From Pseudomonadota bacterium (lineage in GTDB: Bacteria > Pseudomonadota > Gammaproteobacteria > Acidithiobacillales > Acidithiobacillaceae), in contig JAKAFG010000078.1 of NCBI GenBank assembly GCA_021818125.1, positions 1-8,553 of the forward strand: 8,553 bases of DNA, in the 5' to 3' direction. Position numbers and translations under genes: made by a program. This document shows, piece after piece, positions 5,742-8,553 of the stretch. How positions within the stretch are numbered: position 1 is the first letter of the stretch; each line of letters begins with the position of its first letter. The notes beneath the pieces were generated by a model, which did no database searches, was not told the DNA's origin, and saw nothing but the letters and a program-made list of their open reading frames with translations.

Positions 5742-5764
5742 TATAATGTGCGGATGGTGAGATC
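5742..5764 (+). promoter_or_regulatory. Promoter -10 and very short leader of the DUF6502/DUF5666 operon
   Basis: A perfect TATAAT (5742-5747) lies only 17 nt before the ATG at 5765. Transcription from it would start near 5753-5755, leaving a leader of about 10-12 nt. The only ribosome site, GGTGA (5756-5760), would be at the extreme 5' end. No good -35 is seen at the right distance (GTTCGT at 5720-5725 is the closest), so an activator may be needed. Confidence 0.5.
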
Positions 5765-6589
5765 ATGAACGAAGCGCTCAAAACGGCGGTGTTGTCGCTG
5801 TTGCGGCCGTTAGTCCGCTATTTGATTGGACAGGGCTGGACCTTCGGTGCGTTGACAGACCTGCTGAAAACTATTTATGTGGCTGAGGTGACTCATCATT
5901 ACGGAGAAAGTGACGGTCGTCCGCTCACCGACAGCCGCATCAGCCTGCTCAGCGGCATCCATCGAAAGGAGGTCAAGCGCCTGCGTTTGGACCTGGCGAT
6001 CGGGCAGGGACGCATTTCTTTGCGCCACGGGGCCAATGTGGCGGCCCAAATGATCGCGGCTTGGGTGGCTACGGCGGACTATCAGGACCAAACCGGTAAG
6101 CCTATGAGTCTCCCTTTGCGGGCGGAAACAGGGCCTAGCTTCGAGGCGCTGACTCGCTTGGTGAAGGCTGACATGCGACCGGGAACACTTCTGGACGAAT
6201 TGCTGCGCGTGGGCGTGGTTGTGGTGGAGGGAGAGATGGTCCGTCTGCTGCGCACTGCTTATGTCTCTGACCTGCCGGAAGACCATCTGGCCTTCCTCGG
6301 TGCCAACGTTGGCGACCACTTACAAAGCGCCATTCACAACCTGGAGGGCGGACAGCCATATTTTGAGCGGGCTCTCTTTTTCGACGATCTCCCAGCAGGG
6401 ATGTTGGAACAAGTTCGTGCGGATTTCGCTGCCATGGGAGATGCTCTGCTGCGCCAAGCGCATCAACAAGTCACCCAGATGGATAAGGTGCCTTTGCCGG
6501 GGCAGCGGCGGCGCATGCGTTTTGGGGTGTACTACTACGAAGAACCACAAAAAGCCGCAGAAAGAAGAAGGGATGGGGATGATGAGTAA
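5765..6589 (+). CDS. DUF6502 family protein
   Basis: A soluble protein of 274 residues without signal peptide or membrane segment. The N-terminus (L-R-P-L-V-R-Y-L-I-G-Q-G-W-T-F-G-A-L-T-D-L-L-K) followed by S-R-I-S-L-L-S-G-I-H-R-K-E-V-K-R-L (about 57-73) is the pattern of DUF6502. This segment looks like a helix-turn-helix or winged-helix unit and hints at nucleic-acid binding (inference). The middle contains G-T-L-L-D-E-L-L-R-V-G-V-V-V (139-152). The C-terminus is basic, then acidic (R-R-R-M-R-F-G-V-Y-Y-Y-E-E, later E-R-R-R-D-G-D-D-E). The family is, to my recollection, often found next to DUF5666 genes, and here the DUF5666 start lies inside its last codons. It could be the regulator of the cassette. 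No enzymatic motif is visible. Confidence 0.75.
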   Translation: MNEALKTAVLSLLRPLVRYLIGQGWTFGALTDLLKTIYVAEVTHHYGESDGRPLTDSRISLLSGIHRKEVKRLRLDLAIGQGRISLRHGANVAAQMIAAWVATADYQDQTGKPMSLPLRAETGPSFEALTRLVKADMRPGTLLDELLRVGVVVVEGEMVRLLRTAYVSDLPEDHLAFLGANVGDHLQSAIHNLEGGQPYFERALFFDDLPAGMLEQVRADFAAMGDALLRQAHQQVTQMDKVPLPGQRRRMRFGVYYYEEPQKAAERRRDGDDE

Positions 6590-7805
6590 TAGACACGCCC
6601 TAGCGGTGGCTGCACGAGCCTTAGTTGCAGGATTGGGGATTCTGATGTTGTCGGGGTTCGAGTCCGGACGGGATATTCCGGGGGGCATCGGCGGAACCGG
6701 GATCGATCCAGGAGGAATTGGTGGCACAGGCATCACCGCGTTGGGACCTATCCAGCGCTTCGGTAGTATTTATGTCAATGGACGAGAATACCTCCTGACG
6801 CCTGAAACTCGCTATCTGGTGGATGGCGCGAAGCGCCCCGCGTCTGCCCTGCATCTGGGCGACCTGGTCATAGTACAGGCCGCTGCATTCCACGGTAAAA
6901 CGATTGCCGCTCTGGTGCACGTCCAGCATGCGGTGATCGGCCCCATCAGCCAGACCGACGTTGCCGCCGGGCAGATTACCGTCTTGGGACAAACGATCCA
7001 CCTGAACAGCGACACGCTGATCCGCGCGTCAGGTTCACTAACGCTTTCTCTCGCTGACTTGAGGGTGGGGAATGTCGTAGCGGTAAGCGCTCTGTCCCAG
7101 GGGCACGCGCAGTGGCAGGCCCTGCGCGTGACGCGCATCGCGACAGGCGTTGCCCTAGGCCGCGTGCCGCTCCTCATGCGGGGCAGGATAGAGATGATCG
7201 ACTCCGCTAAGGACCGTTTACGTCTGGGGCGCGTATGGTTAAATACCAATGAGCACATGCTGCAGGATGTGGTGGTAGGACAGGAAATGATAGCCACAGG
7301 CAGTTATCAGGATGGGCATCCCAATGTCCACACCCTCCGTCCTGCTCACCTGGGTCTTGGGTCCGTTGGAGGCCGTGTGTACTTGGTAGGATATCTGCAC
7401 CAGACCCCACAGGGATGGCGCAGCAACGGCTTTCTTCTGCGTATAGGGGCAGACACTCGCTTTGTGGGGGGCAGCGCGGAGAGTCTGCACACGGGCGCTC
7501 TTGCGGTCATGGATGGACACGTGGAAAAGCCGGGGGAAGTCATCGTGGACCGGGTCGTTCTCGGAGTTATTCCGGTGCGCTACGGCATTCCCCAACTGAC
7601 GCATGGTGCGGAAGAGACCGGACATCGGGCTACGGAGACAGCGATAGAGAGGCCGGAGATTGTGCGACCAGAAATGCAACGTCCAGAAATCATGCGACCG
7701 GAAATTATGCGACCACAGATACAACGGCCTCAAATTATGCGACCGGAGGTCCAACGTCCCCAAATTACGCGGCCACAGATACAACAACCGCAGATGATGC
7801 CGTAA
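6579..7805 (+). CDS. Exported DUF5666 protein with C-terminal x-R-P pentad repeats
   Basis: A protein of 408 residues from ATG 6579 (GAAGGG 6 nt upstream; ATG 6573 and 6582 are alternatives), overlapping the DUF6502 stop by 11 nt. A hydrophobic export signal (about 8-26) ends L-S-G-F, a lipobox in which the cysteine is replaced by Phe27. Then come two copies of PGGIGGTGI (34-42, 44-52), the glycine linker typical of DUF5666 proteins. Several DUF5666-type beta units follow: F-G-S-I-Y-V-N-G (61-68), G-P-I-S-Q-T-D-V-A-A-G-Q-I-T-V-L-G-Q-T-I (121-140), D-L-R-V-G-N-V-V-A-V (160-169), then R-G-R-I-E-M-I-D and G-G-R-V-Y-L-V-G-Y. Residues 356-405 are ten pentads of the form [I/V/M]-x-R-P-[E/Q], ending MMP. 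It is probably an envelope protein with OB-like beta repeats; its function is unknown. Confidence 0.8.
   Translation: MMSNRHALAVAARALVAGLGILMLSGFESGRDIPGGIGGTGIDPGGIGGTGITALGPIQRFGSIYVNGREYLLTPETRYLVDGAKRPASALHLGDLVIVQAAAFHGKTIAALVHVQHAVIGPISQTDVAAGQITVLGQTIHLNSDTLIRASGSLTLSLADLRVGNVVAVSALSQGHAQWQALRVTRIATGVALGRVPLLMRGRIEMIDSAKDRLRLGRVWLNTNEHMLQDVVVGQEMIATGSYQDGHPNVHTLRPAHLGLGSVGGRVYLVGYLHQTPQGWRSNGFLLRIGADTRFVGGSAESLHTGALAVMDGHVEKPGEVIVDRVVLGVIPVRYGIPQLTHGAEETGHRATETAIERPEIVRPEMQRPEIMRPEIMRPQIQRPQIMRPEVQRPQITRPQIQQPQMMP
7644..7793 (+). repeat. Ten 15-bp coding repeats ([I/V/M]-x-R-P-[E/Q] pentads)
   Basis: Codons 356-405 of the DUF5666 protein: IERPE, IVRPE, MQRPE, IMRPE, IMRPQ, IQRPQ, IMRPE, VQRPQ, ITRPQ, IQQPQ. 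Proline is invariant, and arginine precedes it in nine of ten. Arginine and proline codons vary between copies (AGG, CGA, CGT, CGG; all four Pro codons), so the repeat is kept at protein level. Confidence 0.85.
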
Positions 7806-7917
7806 TCATCGAGCAGCGACACCAGACCTAAACGATCAAGGAAGGACTTCGGGAAAGCCTGGTTCATATGGTTCGCGCCACTATTTCACCATGGCCCATG
7901 TTGGTTGAAGATTCCCA
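7806..7917. other. Gene-free stretch after the DUF5666 gene
   Basis: No terminator or full gene is seen here. On the minus strand a short open reading (ATG at 7867) gives MNQAFPKSFLDRLGLVSLLDDY and then runs without further sense into the antisense of the pentad repeats. It could be the cut-off start of a foreign gene, but I cannot identify it. Confidence 0.3.
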
Positions 7918-8005
7918 GACACCCTTGCCGTTCAGCTAACTCTTCCCCTTGTCGGGCGAGTAGAGGGCTTTCCACCTCCAAGTGAGTGCGCCCTGCCGGG
8001 CGCAC
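7918..8005 (-). mobile_element. 5' fragment of a group II intron, probably class C
   Basis: On the minus strand the sequence begins at 8005 with GTGCGCCC, fitting the group II 5' consensus GUGYG. A perfect 8-bp hairpin with a 4-nt loop follows (8005-7998 with 7993-7986), then ACTTGGAGGTGGAAAGCCC, CTACTCGCCCGACAAGGGG and GAACGGCAAGGGTGTC, the opening of domain I in many bacterial group II introns (matched from memory). Similarity stops near 7918. No reverse transcriptase/maturase gene and no domain V follow, so this is a truncated, immobile scar. It sits 9 nt after the hairpin of an intrinsic terminator in the same orientation, the target preferred by class C introns. Confidence 0.75.
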
Positions 8006-8010
8006 AACGG

Positions 8011-8037
8011 AAAAGGACCCTGCACAGTGCAGGGCCC
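8011..8037 (-). terminator. Rho-independent terminator of the outer-membrane protein gene
   Basis: On the minus strand GGGCCCTGC (8037-8029) pairs with GCAGGGTCC (8023-8015) around the 5-nt loop ACTGT (one G-T pair), followed by TTTT (8014-8011). It lies about 30 nt after the stop at 8068. The T-run is interrupted and leads straight into the group II intron start at 8005, so this hairpin is also the likely intron insertion target. Confidence 0.85.
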
Positions 8038-8067
8038 CCAACCTCAATTGCTAGACCGATAGTTTGC

Positions 8068-8553
8068 TCAAAAGACGATCTGCGCACCCACTCCAACGCC
8101 ATAATCGGCGCTGCCATTGCTTAGTCCCTTGTCCGCATAAACCTGAAACCCGCTTCCAGCGCGAGTAACATCATAGTTCCATGCCAGGATCAAATCCGAC
8201 GGTCCGGAATAACCTGGTTGCTCAGACTGGGACCCAGAATACATCGCGGTCAGCACATTGCTTCCCGTTACCGCGAAGCTGGAACCGGCATCGTAGGTGA
8301 GGATGTTGCGCAAGTTTTGTCCTGCTGGTTTTCCGACAAAGCGATATCCCAGGTGGACAAATGGAAAGATGCGCGTCCCGATAGTCTCATCCAGGCCCAA
8401 ACCGACCTCATAGTCGTTACGTCCGGTACCTAGTCCCTGCGAAGAGGAAGCCGTGCCAAATTTGATTTTCACATAAGGCACCACAGCAGGTAGTAGCCCG
8501 GCTCCGTGATAAGCCGTGTAATGTGCAGCAAACCAGATGTCACCGAGGCCGCT
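8068..8553 (-). CDS. Outer-membrane beta-barrel 'transporter' protein (partial, C-terminal part)
   Basis: The last 161 residues are visible; the gene continues past the right edge, and the open frame reaches base 8553. The reading S-G-L-G-D-I-W-F-A-A-H-Y, then L-L-P-A-V-V-P-Y-V-K-I-K-F-G-T, G-L-G-T-G-R-N-D-Y-E-V-G-L-G and H-L-G-Y-R-F-V-G shows alternating beta strands. These are the blocks of the family named after the phenol-degradation meta-pathway transporters (MetA-like/SphA-like). The chain ends G-V-G-V-G-A-Q-I-V-F: a terminal phenylalanine with alternating hydrophobics is the sorting signal read by the BAM complex. It probably forms an outer-membrane channel; the substrate cannot be told. 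The stop is TGA at 8070-8068 and the terminator follows. Confidence 0.8.
   Translation of the reverse strand, partial: SGLGDIWFAAHYTAYHGAGLLPAVVPYVKIKFGTASSSQGLGTGRNDYEVGLGLDETIGTRIFPFVHLGYRFVGKPAGQNLRNILTYDAGSSFAVTGSNVLTAMYSGSQSEQPGYSGPSDLILAWNYDVTRAGSGFQVYADKGLSNGSADYGVGVGAQIVF

Noticed and set aside
6219..6578. Upstream in-frame extension of the DUF5666 reading frame back to 6219
   Set aside because: It lies inside the DUF6502 coding region in another frame, and the export signal and ribosome site place the real start at 6573-6582.
7239..7787. Long minus-strand open reading opposite the DUF5666 gene, rich in RSHNLRPLYLW-type repeats
   Set aside because: Its repeats are the antisense of the pentad array and it has no start signal or family similarity.
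7644..7793. Fifteen-base periodic array considered as a CRISPR or binding-site array
   Set aside because: The period is a multiple of three, stays in frame, and bases vary at synonymous sites, so it is a protein repeat.
7932..8117. Minus-strand ORF of 61 codons across the terminator and intron hairpin
   Set aside because: It overlaps the outer-membrane gene end, terminator and intron scar; explained by structured RNA elements, not by a protein.

Overview
The window looks like chromosomal DNA of a gamma- or betaproteobacterium-like organism. The gene content (lon-hupB-ppiD, lexA-imuA-imuB, and a DUF6502/DUF5666 pair) is compatible with Acidithiobacillus or a relative. That genus assignment is an inference from gene content and moderate GC, not a proven placement.

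Left part (1-2683): a housekeeping block in the classical order lon (3' end only) - hupB - ppiD. A tRNA-Val(UAC)/tRNA-Asp(GUC) pair sits between hupB and ppiD. hupB has a strong promoter. The tRNAs start 12 nt after its stop with no terminator between, and a clear intrinsic terminator closes the unit. The PpiD-like chaperone keeps its membrane anchor and its N- and C-terminal chaperone regions but has no parvulin (peptidyl-prolyl isomerase) domain; a short Ser/Ala/Thr linker takes its place.

Middle part (2684-5245): a small exported DUF2147 protein on the minus strand has a promoter overlapped by a perfect dyad. Next come the apparent relic of a small secreted protein and a strong hairpin. 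The SOS operon lexA-imuA-imuB follows: lexA and imuA are intact and overlap by 4 nt. imuB is a remnant of about 65 codons with a frameshift and no polymerase body, so the ImuA of this locus has lost its cis partner.

Right part (5246-7805): a possible functional cassette around a 147-bp divergent promoter region. Leftward lies a 123-residue secreted Pro-rich protein. Rightward lie a DUF6502-type cytoplasmic protein and, overlapping its end, an exported DUF5666 protein. Both exported proteins end in a run of proline-phased pentads of the type [I/V/M]-x-R-P-[E/Q/T] (six in the small one, ten in the large one). This shared tail in neighbouring but non-homologous proteins is the most unusual feature of the window.

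Right edge (7806-8553): the 3' part of an outer-membrane beta-barrel gene (phenol-degradation 'transporter' type) enters from the right on the minus strand and ends at a strong intrinsic terminator. Directly after that terminator is what reads as the 5' end of a group II intron (GUGCG start and the typical domain I opening). This is the target preference known for class C introns. No reverse transcriptase follows, so it is a truncated intron scar.
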